A stretch of DNA of 64,000 nucleotides from Chitinophagales bacterium (lineage in GTDB: Bacteria > Bacteroidota > Bacteroidia > Chitinophagales > Chitinophagaceae): the NCBI GenBank assembly GCA_015654695.1, contig JAATGJ010000048.1, positions 1 to 64,000 of the forward strand, given 5' to 3'. This document shows, piece by piece, positions 42,120 through 50,440 of the stretch. Each line of letters opens with the position of its first letter. Position 1 is the first letter of the stretch. A program made the position numbers and the translations under genes. The notes under the pieces were generated by a model, which made no database searches, had not been told where the DNA came from, and was given only the letters and a program-made list of their open reading frames with translations.

Positions 42120-43649
42120 TTATTTTACAATGTTGAATAACCTTTTCCAACGCGGCCCCCCATCCCAGCTAAACCAGATCATCCAGGCTTTACCTACTAT
42201 CCTGTCTTCCGGCACAAATCCCCAGTAACGTGAATCCTGCGAGCCCTGCCTGTTATCTCCCATCATCCAGTAATAGTCCATTTTAAAAGTATATTCGGTT
42301 ACTTCTTTACCATCCAGGATGAACTTACCATCTCTCATTTCAAAATCGTTTTTTTCATACACACGGATGGCCCTTTCATAGATGGGATAATCCTGGGCCG
42401 TAAGTTTCAGTACAGCTCCTTTTTTGGGTATCCATACCGGGCCATATTGATCTATTGACCATTTATGAAGGGTATCATACGGAAAATATTCTGCAGGGTT
42501 AGGAATATTGACATAATAAGGTTCTATGCTTTGTACAAACTCTGATTTTTCAAGTATAGCTTTCTCCTTTTGCGTCAGGTTGATAATATATTGAGAAGGA
42601 GTATTTGTCGGTTGAAAATCCGATCCATTTTCACTTTCATTGATGAGTATTCCCAGTTCCTGCAGGTATTCTTTATCCAGGTAACGCCTGGGTTTAGCAG
42701 TCACCGTATAGTTCCTGTCTGATTGCGGCGGAGCCTGTTGTTCGATTTTATTAATAATCACAACGCCATTAATGATCTGCAAACTATCCCCGGCCACCGC
42801 TATACAGCGTTTAATATAGTTATCCGTTTTATCCACCGGGTGAACGACTATCGGTTTAAGGTCATCATTGTTCAGAACGTTTTCTCTTCCCATTTGCCTG
42901 ACAAAACCATAATAAGGTCTTGCAGACTCAAAACCCGTTTTATGTATCACTGTATCTCCCGCGGGGAAATTAAAGACCACTACATCTCCTCTTTTCGGTG
43001 AGGATCCAAACCAACGGGTATAAGGTAATTTGATCGCTTCAGAATATGACTTTGTATCCAATACAGGCAGGTAATTGTGTACAAAAGGAACCGACAATGG
43101 CGTATTCGGAATTCTTGGGCCATAGCTTAGTTTACTGACAAAAAGAAAATCCCTGACCAATAAGGTTTTTTCCATCGAACCGGAAGGGATCGTATAAGCT
43201 TCAAAAATAAAGGTGCGGATCAGTGTGGCCGCTACAATAGCAAAAATAGCTGCATCTACCCATTCACGCCAGCCTGATTTTTTATATTTCTTTACTGCCT
43301 CTGGCCCTATAAATCTTGTATCTTTTTTATTGGCCAGCCAGGGGAAATAAGCAAATCCCAACAATGAAGCCATAGTATGTTGCCTCAATGAGAATACACC
43401 AAATACTTTTGCAAATTCAATAAAGATACCGGGAGTAATAAACCAGCCTACAACAGGAATGAATTGCCAGAAAACCCAATGCTTGGGACGCTGGGCTATT
43501 TCCTGCATCACCCAGGTATTATAAAAAGGAACATACGCTTTCCAGGCAGGCGCACCCGCTTTTACAAAAAGTTTTGCCAACCCAAACGATGGCAAAAAAA
43601 CAAGAAGTGTTCCGATAAGGTAAATGATGAATAAGTGTTGTAATGGCAT
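42120..43649 (-). CDS. lepB: Signal peptidase I (long Bacteroidota form)
   Basis: LepB removes signal peptides from exported proteins. The 509-residue form is about twice the length of E. coli-type enzymes. Hydrophobic segments occupy about residues 5-25 and 115-140, with a soluble cytoplasmic N-terminal part. The catalytic Ser is in PSGSMEKTLL, the general-base Lys in KRCIAVAGDSL, and box E is MMGDNRQGSQDSRYWGFV. An insertion of some 130 residues separates boxes D and E. The N-terminal 110 residues form a separate membrane region typical of this family. It precedes the cdd gene by about 100 bases on the same strand. Confidence 0.9.
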   Translation of the reverse strand: MPLQHLFIIYLIGTLLVFLPSFGLAKLFVKAGAPAWKAYVPFYNTWVMQEIAQRPKHWVFWQFIPVVGWFITPGIFIEFAKVFGVFSLRQHTMASLLGFAYFPWLANKKDTRFIGPEAVKKYKKSGWREWVDAAIFAIVAATLIRTFIFEAYTIPSGSMEKTLLVRDFLFVSKLSYGPRIPNTPLSVPFVHNYLPVLDTKSYSEAIKLPYTRWFGSSPKRGDVVVFNFPAGDTVIHKTGFESARPYYGFVRQMGRENVLNNDDLKPIVVHPVDKTDNYIKRCIAVAGDSLQIINGVVIINKIEQQAPPQSDRNYTVTAKPRRYLDKEYLQELGILINESENGSDFQPTNTPSQYIINLTQKEKAILEKSEFVQSIEPYYVNIPNPAEYFPYDTLHKWSIDQYGPVWIPKKGAVLKLTAQDYPIYERAIRVYEKNDFEMRDGKFILDGKEVTEYTFKMDYYWMMGDNRQGSQDSRYWGFVPEDRIVGKAWMIWFSWDGGPRWKRLFNIVK

Positions 43650-43793
43650 TAGCTGATTTTATTGCGGACAAAAATATTATAATAATCTGCTTTAAAAAAT
43701 TAGGCACCCCAAAGTTTTGTAAAAGACGGTGAAAGCCCGGTTATAGCCGGTGAAACTTGTATTCCTGCACCTTCTCCCTTGTCTCTTATTCCT

Positions 43794-44954
43794 TTACCTC
43801 GGCATTACATAATTCTTTACATCTTCAGCGGTTATTCCCTTACCCGAAAGTATCACCAGGCGTTCCACCACATTGCGCAATTCGCGGATATTACCAGTCC
43901 AGTTATATTCCTTCAGCATATTGATAGCATCTTCATCAATGGTCTTTTTGGCGGTGCCATAATCGGTGCATATATCTTCGAGGAACTGGTCAACCAGCAT
44001 AGGAATATCGTCCCTGCGTTCATTTAACGACGGAACATGTATAATAATAACACTAAGGCGATGGTAAAGGTCAAGACGAAATGCTTTTGCGTCCACTTCT
44101 TTCAGCAGGTCTTTATTGGTAGCTGCAATAATGCGAACGTCCACGTTAATGTCTTTATCCGCTCCTACTCTTGTTATCTTGCCTTCCTGTAAAGCACGAA
44201 GTACTTTAGCCTGGGCGTTCAAACTCATGTCTCCTATTTCATCAAGGAAGAGTGTACCGCCGTTCGCCTGTTCAAATTTTCCGATACGTTGTTTGATCGC
44301 TGAAGTAAACGATCCTTTCTCATGCCCGAACAATTCACTTTCAATAAGCTCGGTCGGAATAGCCGCACAGTTTACTTCTACCAGTGGATTGCTGTTCCTG
44401 TTGCTTTTTTCATGTATCCAGCGTGCCACCAGTTCTTTGCCCACTCCATTATCCCCGGTGATCAGTATCCTCGCATCAGTAGCAGCTACTTTATCAATAG
44501 TATCCTTAATCTTTAGGATAGGCGTTGAGGCGCCGACCATTTCCTGCACCCTTGATACCTTTCTTTTCAGTACTTTGGTTTCCGTTACCAGGCTATTCTT
44601 CTCCATGGCGTTGCGGATAGTGATCAGCAGCCGGTTGAGATCCGGTGGTTTGGAAATAAAGTCATAAGCGCCTTTCTTTACTGCTTCCACGGCTGTTTCA
44701 ATATTACCATGACCTGAGATCATGATAATGGGTGTATCACCATTGCTTTCAGCGGCCTTCTGTAAAAACTCAATGCCGTCCAGTTTCGGCATTTTAATAT
44801 CACATAATACTACATCATACGATTTCTCTTTGAACTTCTTCAAACCCTCCTCTCCATCAGAAGCTTCGTCAATCTTATATCCTTCAAATGATAGTATCTC
44901 GCTTAACGTTTTACGGATTGCTTTTTCATCGTCAATGATCAGTATATCGGGCAT
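43794..44954 (-). CDS. NtrC-like response regulator with altered sigma-54 loop and no DNA-binding domain
   Basis: A 386-residue protein: receiver domain with Asp52 in VVLCDIKMP, then an AAA+ domain with Walker A GDNGVGKE (167-173), and R-finger region. In sigma-54 activators the GAFTGA loop contacts the sigma factor; here the sequence is GSFTSA (214-219, in HEKGSFTSAIKQR). The chain ends NIRELRNVVERLVILSGKGITAEDVKNYVMPR, with no Fis-type helix-turn-helix. It may be a variant whose loop still works or a regulator that has changed role. No histidine kinase is adjacent. Confidence 0.85.
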   Translation of the reverse strand: MPDILIIDDEKAIRKTLSEILSFEGYKIDEASDGEEGLKKFKEKSYDVVLCDIKMPKLDGIEFLQKAAESNGDTPIIMISGHGNIETAVEAVKKGAYDFISKPPDLNRLLITIRNAMEKNSLVTETKVLKRKVSRVQEMVGASTPILKIKDTIDKVAATDARILITGDNGVGKELVARWIHEKSNRNSNPLVEVNCAAIPTELIESELFGHEKGSFTSAIKQRIGKFEQANGGTLFLDEIGDMSLNAQAKVLRALQEGKITRVGADKDINVDVRIIAATNKDLLKEVDAKAFRLDLYHRLSVIIIHVPSLNERRDDIPMLVDQFLEDICTDYGTAKKTIDEDAINMLKEYNWTGNIRELRNVVERLVILSGKGITAEDVKNYVMPR

Positions 44955-45142
44955 TACACACTAAGTTTAGGCGGCAAATGTAACTGAAAAGCCCCAATCC
45001 AGTTTGAGTAAGAGCTTAAAAGATGATCAGGCAGGCAATGCCTGGGTTAAGAAAAGCTATTGAATGAGATCGTTTAAAGATAAAAGGTATTCCGGTTCAG
45101 GTTCTCCTTTGAACCTAATGAAGGCGAGCCGGGAAGAGTGGG

Positions 45143-45182
45143 GGTAAAAAATAGAGGCCGGATAGAAATCCAGCCTCGTTTT
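45143..45182 (-). terminator. Second terminator-like stem downstream of pdhB
   Basis: On the minus strand GAGGCTGGA-6 bases-TCCGGCCTC pairs nine positions including one G-U, followed by TATTTTTTA. It ends either a read-through transcript from pdhB or a short separate RNA. Confidence 0.6.
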
Positions 45183-45284
45183 AAAATCCAATATCCTATG
45201 AAAAACCATTACAAAGATGCCTTTTTAGTGGTAAAAAGCTGCATGGTTCTCAAAATAAATATTAAGAGTAATTTTACTAGCGGT

Positions 45285-45329
45285 ATTAAAAAAAATAAAC
45301 CCATCAAGCATCAGGCCAGATGGGTCTTA
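45285..45329 (-). terminator. Intrinsic terminator of pdhB
   Basis: On the minus strand, right after the pdhB stop, GACCCATC-13 bases-GATGGGTT forms a stem followed by TATTTTTTTTA. Confidence 0.8.
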
Positions 45330-45347
45330 ATAATATGAATTCTGAAT

Positions 45348-46337
45348 TTATTTTGCCTGGTACATCACTTCCTTTACCAGCTTTACTGTTCTGGCCACAT
45401 CAGGTAATGCCGCCGCTACCAGGTTAGGAGCATAATGCAAAGGAGCATCAGCAGCAGTTATCCTGCGGATAGGTGCATCTAAATAATCAAATCCTTCTTT
45501 TTGTATCCGGTAAGTGATCTCGGATGAGATAGATGCAAAAGGCCATTGCTCTTCCACTATCACCAGGCGGTTTGTTTTCTTCACGCTTTCCAGTATGGTC
45601 TGCCAGTCAAGAGGACGGATAGTGCGGAGATCAATTACCTCAGCGCTGATGTTTTCTTTTTCCAACTCGGCTGCGGCGCCTAATGCTACTTTCATCATCT
45701 TATTGAAAGAAACAATGGTAACATCCTTTCCTTGTTTTTTTACATCCGCTTTTCCCAGCTCAATATAATATTCTTCATCAGGCACTTCGCTTTTATCACC
45801 GTACATCTGTTCACTTTCCATAAACATTACCGGGTCTTCTTCATACCTGATCGCTTGTTTCAGTAATCCTTTGGCATCATAGCCATTACTTGGGGAAACG
45901 ACTTTTATGCCGGGTATATTTGCATACATGGCTTCAAAGGCGGTTGAGTGCTGTGCTCCCAGTTGACCGGCAGATCCGTTACCTCCACGAAAAACAATAG
46001 GACATGATACCTGCCCGCCACTCATTGCCAGCATTTTAGAAGCGGTGTTGAGAATTTGATCTAAAGCGAGAACTGCAAAATTCCATGTCATATATTCTAC
46101 TATAGGACGAAGGCCATTCTGTGCTGCGCCAACACCCACTGCGGTAAAACCTAGTTCAGAGATCGGTGTATCAATTACCCTTTTGGGCCCAAATTCAGCG
46201 AGCATTCCCTGGCTTACTTTATAGGCGCCATTATATTCAGCTACTTCTTCACCCATCAAAAAAACCCTGTCATCTCTTCTCATTTCCTCGTTCATCGCTT
46301 CACGAAGGGCCTCACGAAATGCAATTGATCTTGCCAT
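45348..46337 (-). CDS. pdhB: Pyruvate dehydrogenase E1 component, beta subunit
   Basis: The beta subunit of the E1 heterotetramer binds with the alpha subunit to form the thiamine-diphosphate site that decarboxylates pyruvate. The 329-residue protein opens MARSIAFREALREAMNEEMRRDDRVFLMGEEV with the conserved MGEEV, and has DTPISELGFTAVGVGAA, ADAPLHYAP and PDVARTVKLVKEV, all typical. Branched-chain E1 beta is close, but the sequence fits PdhB of Bacteroidota well. It stands alone; the alpha subunit gene is not adjacent. Confidence 0.9.
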   Translation of the reverse strand: MARSIAFREALREAMNEEMRRDDRVFLMGEEVAEYNGAYKVSQGMLAEFGPKRVIDTPISELGFTAVGVGAAQNGLRPIVEYMTWNFAVLALDQILNTASKMLAMSGGQVSCPIVFRGGNGSAGQLGAQHSTAFEAMYANIPGIKVVSPSNGYDAKGLLKQAIRYEEDPVMFMESEQMYGDKSEVPDEEYYIELGKADVKKQGKDVTIVSFNKMMKVALGAAAELEKENISAEVIDLRTIRPLDWQTILESVKKTNRLVIVEEQWPFASISSEITYRIQKEGFDYLDAPIRRITAADAPLHYAPNLVAAALPDVARTVKLVKEVMYQAK

Positions 46338-46697
46338 GCTATACGGTGGTTTTAAGTGGGCAAAAATAAGAGAGAAGGTGGATAAAACCTAAAATGAAAT
46401 GACTGCCGGATCAGCGAAGTATAGTTCTGCTTTTCACCGGCTTTCCTGCTTTTGAATGCTTATTTTACTCTATAAAATAAAACAGGAACGCTATGTTTTA
46501 GCATTCCTGTATATGTAAACAATAATAAAGTTGTTACGATGATAAAACAGCAAACTATTCAATTATTTAATTATCACCACCGCCCTCATCATCATCATCG
46601 CTACCGTAACCGCCTCCTGCTGCATATTCCTGTATAGCCCTGGCGCCGGCGGCTTCTCCTCCTTTTTCTTCATTGACGTCATTGTCATTAAATAAAA
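46338..46697. other. Intergenic region with terminator and cryptic acidic frame
   Basis: This 360-base gap holds a minus-strand terminator (46,475-46,512) and a short Asp/Gly-rich open frame (46,567-46,722) that overlaps the end of the Cys-rich lipoprotein gene. The remainder shows no gene. Confidence 0.5.
46475..46512 (-). terminator. Intrinsic terminator for the Cys-rich lipoprotein transcript
   Basis: On the minus strand CAGGAATGCT-7 bases-AGCGTTCCTG forms a stem of nine pairs plus one G-U, followed by TTTTATTTTAT. It lies downstream of the lipoprotein gene, whose transcript would include the small acidic frame. Confidence 0.75.
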
Positions 46698-46722
46698 TCA
46701 GTCCTCTATTCCTGATCTGCAA
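46567..46722 (-). CDS. Possible small acidic Gly/Asp-rich peptide gene (uncertain)
   Basis: A 51-codon frame from a TTG overlaps the end of the lipoprotein gene and ends GGGYGSDDDDEGGGDN. Its composition (EEKGGEAAGARAIQEYAAGG) looks more protein-like than chance, and its acidic end resembles the lipoprotein's own linkers. It lacks a normal start and ribosome-binding site, so it may be a frameshifted tail or nothing. Confidence 0.25.
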   Translation of the reverse strand: MQIRNRGLILFNDNDVNEEKGGEAAGARAIQEYAAGGGYGSDDDDEGGGDN

Positions 46723-47378
46723 TCATCGGCTGCATTCTGCCATTCTTCTGTTTGAAAATCCGCTGCCGTCATTCTTCCGGCTTCCTGGAAGGTATGTTTG
46801 CGTTCCAGCTTTCTTGTCATGCAATCGCAATATGAGTTGGCCTGTTCTGTAGTAAAACCTTGTGCCTGTTTAGCCGTAGCGGCACAACCACGGACGAATT
46901 GTTTTCTTTGCAGGTTTGACCAGCCGCCTCCCTGGTTGTCATCCGCATCGTCATCGTCGGCCACCTTTCTTGTATCAATTTCACCGTCATCATTCGCGCC
47001 ATCAGCCCGGATGCCTGCCAAACATTCTTTTGCCAATCTTGTCGCTTCGGTTTCACTTACTTTTTCCGCGTCTTCTGAATCGGGATATTTCTTTTCTACT
47101 TTTTCCAGAACACAGGAGCATAATTCCCTGGCTTGCGGGTTACTGCTCGCGGCATCAATACATTCATTCAGCCATTTATTACGCTGTTTAGTCGTCCAGT
47201 TGCTTTCGGTATCATCGCCTTTATCTTTCCTTTCACCACGATCATCGTCATCGCCTTTTCCTTTCGCCCCATCATCCTTATCCGCAGTTTCTTCTTTACT
47301 GACTTTTTTACTAAACTCGCTGTTGTTACAGGAAGCCAGGAGGCTGAAGGCAAGGAGGAAAAGTAATAACTTTCTCAT
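46698..47378 (-). CDS. Cys-rich lipoprotein with two tandem repeats and acidic linkers
   Basis: A 226-residue predicted lipoprotein: signal peptide MRKLLLFLLAFSLLASC with lipobox LASC. Two homologous modules follow, WTTKQRNKWLNECIDAA...CSCVLEKVEKKYPD...AKECLAGI and WSNLQRKQFVRGCAATA...CDCMTRKLERKHTF...ADDCRSGI, each with four cysteines (C, CxC, C). They are joined by Asp-rich linkers (GDDDDRGERKDKGDD and ADDDDADDN). Function is unknown; the disulfide pattern suggests a small extracytoplasmic binding domain. Start 47,378 gives the lipoprotein signal. Confidence 0.65.
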   Translation of the reverse strand: MRKLLLFLLAFSLLASCNNSEFSKKVSKEETADKDDGAKGKGDDDDRGERKDKGDDTESNWTTKQRNKWLNECIDAASSNPQARELCSCVLEKVEKKYPDSEDAEKVSETEATRLAKECLAGIRADGANDDGEIDTRKVADDDDADDNQGGGWSNLQRKQFVRGCAATAKQAQGFTTEQANSYCDCMTRKLERKHTFQEAGRMTAADFQTEEWQNAADDCRSGIED

Positions 47379-47465
47379 AATCGGGGGTTTTGTATTTATA
47401 ATCAAAATAATGAACCCAATGAAGGTAAGACAATACTCAATTTGGAGTACATACTATATTTGCTG

Positions 47466-48449
47466 ATGGCTGATTATTCAATTATCATCATCGGCGGGGG
47501 TCCCATTGGGTTGGCCTGCGCATTGGAAGCACGGAAAGCGGGGCTTACTTATCTTATCATTGAAAAAGGATGCCTGGTAAATTCCTTATATAATTACCCG
47601 GTCAACATGACTTTCTTTTCTACTTCAGAAAGGCTGGAGATCGGTGATGTACCCTTTGTTTCTAATAATGCGAAACCTACGCGGGCTGAGGCCCTGGAAT
47701 ATTACCGCAGGGTGACTGTATCCCATCATATCAATATTCATCTCTATGAAAAGGTAAGTTCCGTGGTACCGGTTACCGGGAGCTGGAAACAGGAAACATC
47801 GTTTTCAGTTGTTACAAATAAGACCACTTACTCCACGGACAATATCATTATCGCAACAGGCTTTTACGATATTCCTTATTTATTAAATGTACCGGGAGAA
47901 GCTCTTCCCAAAGTCACACATTATTATAATGAGCCTCATTCTTATGCTTTTCAAAAAGTATTGGTAGTAGGCGCGCAAAACTCTGCGGTGGACGCTGCAT
48001 TGGAAACCTGGCGCAAGGGGGCGGAAGTAACCATGGTGATTCGCGGACAAGATATTGGCGAAAGAGTAAAATACTGGGTAAGGCCGGACATCATCAATCG
48101 CATAAAGGAAAATTCTATCAAAGCATTGTATCATTCCACTATTATAGCCATTCGGGAACATGAAGTGGATATTCAAACCACCGGGGGAATTGTCACCACA
48201 GAAAACGACCGGGTGATCGCTTTAACAGGTTACCAGCCGAATCTCGAATTTTTAAAAAATACAGGTATTGAATTATCAGATGATGATGTCAGAAAACCTG
48301 CATATAATGAGGAAACCCATGAAACGAATATCCCCGGTATTTTCCTCGCCGGTGTTATTTGCGGTGGCATGAATACTCATCGCCTGTTTATAGAAAATTC
48401 AAGGGAACATGCAGTAAAGATCATAGCTGCTGTCAAAAGCCGATCATAA
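47466..48449 (+). CDS. ypdA: YpdA family bacillithiol disulfide reductase-like flavoprotein
   Basis: A 327-residue FAD/NAD(P)-binding protein. The N-terminal dinucleotide site is IIIIGGGPIGLACALEA, followed by the YpdA signature NYPVNMTFFSTSERLEIGDVPFV, and a second Rossmann site VLVVGAQNSAVDAALE, with GIFLAGVICGGMN near the end. YpdA reduces oxidised bacillithiol with NADPH. Lacks the CxxC of thioredoxin reductase, as expected. The ATG at 47,466 is preferred over the TTG at 47,442. The bacillithiol synthesis genes (bshA/B/C) are not in the window. Confidence 0.85.
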   Translation: MADYSIIIIGGGPIGLACALEARKAGLTYLIIEKGCLVNSLYNYPVNMTFFSTSERLEIGDVPFVSNNAKPTRAEALEYYRRVTVSHHINIHLYEKVSSVVPVTGSWKQETSFSVVTNKTTYSTDNIIIATGFYDIPYLLNVPGEALPKVTHYYNEPHSYAFQKVLVVGAQNSAVDAALETWRKGAEVTMVIRGQDIGERVKYWVRPDIINRIKENSIKALYHSTIIAIREHEVDIQTTGGIVTTENDRVIALTGYQPNLEFLKNTGIELSDDDVRKPAYNEETHETNIPGIFLAGVICGGMNTHRLFIENSREHAVKIIAAVKSRS

Positions 48450-48509
48450 ATTTTTAATTGTATAATACCGGAATCTGTTGGCTTAATTTATAAATACAAT
48501 TGGTATAAC

Positions 48510-48899
48510 ATGAAAAATTTCCCTTTTATAACCGTTCAGCAGGCGTTGCTGGTATTCCGTATAGTTGTTTCCTGTTTACTGGTGGCGCATGGCGCTATAA
48601 GGATGATCGCCGGAACGGTGGATGGTTTCGGGGAGTTTTTAAACAGTAAAGGTTTTATTATTGGCCCGGCCATCGCCTGGTTCCTGACCATTTTTGAAAT
48701 AACGGGAGGGCTTGTACTGGCTTCAGGCTATTTTGTAAGATGGATCGCTGCCATTTTTATTATTGAACATTGCTTTGGAATTATTTTAGTTCATGCGCCC
48801 AACGGATGGTTTGTTGTCGGCTATCAATCGGGCGGTGCAGAGTATAGCGTTTTATTGATCTTTTCTTTACTGCTTATTGCCGCATCAGCGAAAAGATGA
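48510..48899 (+). CDS. DoxX-family membrane protein
   Basis: A 129-residue protein with four hydrophobic helices: LLVFRIVVSCLLVAHGAIRM, IIGPAIAWFLTIFEITGGLVLASG, IAAIFIIEHCFGIILVH and YSVLLIFSLLLIAASA. The pattern matches DoxX/DoxD-like membrane proteins of unknown role, linked to thiosulfate or quinone metabolism in other bacteria. Downstream of ypdA on the same strand, 60 bases apart. The 3' end overlaps trpF by 15 bases. Confidence 0.8.
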   Translation: MKNFPFITVQQALLVFRIVVSCLLVAHGAIRMIAGTVDGFGEFLNSKGFIIGPAIAWFLTIFEITGGLVLASGYFVRWIAAIFIIEHCFGIILVHAPNGWFVVGYQSGGAEYSVLLIFSLLLIAASAKR

Positions 48900-49544
48900 G
48901 TGGACAGTTTTTATAAAATCATCCAGTTTATTTCTATCCAGTTTACCATTAGTTCTTACTCCGCTGCAGATATCCACGGCAAAAGGCTGAACTGTTTCAA
49001 TAGCTTCCCCTACATTACCCGCATGCAGCCCGCCGGCGAGAAAGACCGGGACATTGACGGCTTTCACCAGTTCACGGCTGATACTCCAGTTATGTATATT
49101 ACCTGTTCCGCCCAGGGTTTTTACAGCCGCTTTAGGGTTACCGCTGTCAAGCAGGATCGCATCAATATGCTGCTGTATTTCCAGCGCCTGCTCAATGCTC
49201 TCCTTCCCGGTGACATGGATCACCTGCACGATTTTTATATGCGGCAATTCATTCTTTATGTGCTGGTAAGTGCCGGCTGTTAATTCATCCACTATCTGTA
49301 TCGTATTGACACCGGTTCTTTTTATATGATCAATGATAGCGGTGGAAGATTGTTCGCTTGTCAATAAAAAAGAAGCAATGGGAGGGTGAATCGTTTTAGC
49401 GATCTCAGCGATCAGTTCATCAGCTATTGGCCCGGGGCCGCTTGGCATTTTACCTACCAGTCCCAGTGCATCGGCTCCGTGGCGTATCGCCATCTTTGCT
49501 TCTTCAACGGAAGAAATGCAGCAGATTTTAATTCTTGTTTTCAT
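48885..49544 (-). CDS. trpF: Phosphoribosylanthranilate isomerase (TrpF), stand-alone
   Basis: TrpF isomerises phosphoribosylanthranilate in tryptophan synthesis. The 219-residue TIM-barrel protein has RIKICCISSVEEA at the N-terminus, where the usual motif is KICG(I/L), and DAILLDSGNP with the catalytic Asp, then VPVFLAGGLHAGNV and FAVDICSGVRTNGKLD. The Cys general base is present in the ICC pair. It is not next to other trp genes, which may lie elsewhere or the gene may serve another isomerisation. Convergent with the doxX gene. Confidence 0.8.
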   Translation of the reverse strand: MKTRIKICCISSVEEAKMAIRHGADALGLVGKMPSGPGPIADELIAEIAKTIHPPIASFLLTSEQSSTAIIDHIKRTGVNTIQIVDELTAGTYQHIKNELPHIKIVQVIHVTGKESIEQALEIQQHIDAILLDSGNPKAAVKTLGGTGNIHNWSISRELVKAVNVPVFLAGGLHAGNVGEAIETVQPFAVDICSGVRTNGKLDRNKLDDFIKTVHSSFR

Positions 49545-49648
49545 ATCATATCTCTAAGTCTAAAAAGGGTAAATTAACTTTCTCATTAAAGATCAATCAA
49601 TTTAATGAAGTATTGCCGCAGGCAGGCCGAGTAGAAGTAAGTCTCCCT

Positions 49649-50182
49649 TCAGGGAGATTTAGAGGGTCGTATTTCTTTTTTCATCAGCCAGTCAGTTTGT
49701 ACATCATTTCCAGGTACGAAATCATGTTCCCCGAATTTTTCAAATCCCCATTTCAAGTAAAAATTAATAGCCCGTTGGTTATGTTCCCACACGCCTAACC
49801 ATATTACTTCCCTGTGCATCTCTTTTGCTATTTCAATACATTGTTGCATCAAAGCGCTTCCCGTACCCTTGCCAATCGAATGTTGTATGGCATATATCCT
49901 TCCTATCTCTACAGAAGATATATTTTGAAACTCCGGCCGCTTCTCTCCTTCCCTCATTCTTACATAACCTGCTGGTTGCTCATGTATAAAGGCCAGTAAA
50001 AAAATATTTCCTTCCGCTCCCACTTCGTTTATCAATGCTTCTTTCGTGAACTGTTCATTCATGAACTTGTCCATATCTTCTTTGGTATTCTGAGAAACAA
50101 AAGAATCATAAAATGTCTGCCGGCTGATATCAGCGACCAGCGCAGCATCTTCTTTCCCGGCAAAACGAATAATCACGGACAT
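49649..50182 (-). CDS. GNAT-family N-acetyltransferase
   Basis: A 177-residue GNAT: IRFAGKEDAALVADI at the N-terminus, VEIGRIYAIQHSIGKGTGSALMQQCIEIA with the acetyl-CoA pyrophosphate loop (GKGTGSAL), and NQRAINFYLKWGFEKFGEH at the end. Substrate unknown. The last residues (MKKEIRPSKSP) lie partly inside a CTCCC-TTCAGGGAG palindrome, suggesting a repeat-derived C-terminal tail. Confidence 0.8.
   Translation of the reverse strand: MSVIIRFAGKEDAALVADISRQTFYDSFVSQNTKEDMDKFMNEQFTKEALINEVGAEGNIFLLAFIHEQPAGYVRMREGEKRPEFQNISSVEIGRIYAIQHSIGKGTGSALMQQCIEIAKEMHREVIWLGVWEHNQRAINFYLKWGFEKFGEHDFVPGNDVQTDWLMKKEIRPSKSP
49655..49672. repeat. Palindrome overlapping the GNAT 3' end
   Basis: TCTCCCTTCAGGGAGA is a near-perfect inverted repeat at the last codons of the GNAT gene; the continuation TTTAGAGGG resembles intergenic repeats common in Bacteroidota. 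The stop codon lies within it. Confidence 0.5.
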
Positions 50183-50440
50183 GCCTGCAATTTATAAGAG
50201 TACAGTGAAAATACGAAGGGTAACTACTCTTTTAATGTGATTTAGAATTTTATTTACCTGTGGATTATACTGGTTCTTAAATGTTTTCTATTTTGTGCCT
50301 CGTATCCAATTGAATGAACATCCACCATCTATGAAAAATCTCCTGCTTTTTTTCTCCTGCTTTTTTATAGATCCACCACTATTGTCCAGGTTGACGCCTG
50401 GCTAACAGTATTAAAATAAAAGCCACCCATCCGATATAAA

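Larger units (their letters stand above)
44955..45347. other. Intergenic region with two minus-strand terminators and a possible short transcript
   Basis: This 393-base gap holds the pdhB terminator (45,285-45,329) and a second terminator-like stem (45,143-45,182), both usable on the minus strand. About 100 bases between them could be a small RNA. A plus-strand frame MKNHYKDAFLV... from 45,198 exists but shows no support. Confidence 0.55.

Noticed and set aside
43779-44027. Plus-strand frame opposite the NtrC-like gene
   Set aside because: It is antisense to a well-supported gene and shows no protein-like composition.
45138-45338. Plus-strand frame between pdhB and the regulator
   Set aside because: It runs through two terminator stems and has no ribosome-binding site or known similarity.
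46798-47466. Long plus-strand frame opposite the Cys-rich lipoprotein
   Set aside because: It is Ser/Phe-rich because the complement of Glu/Lys/Asp codons gives that composition; the minus-strand gene has a lipoprotein signal and duplicated domains.
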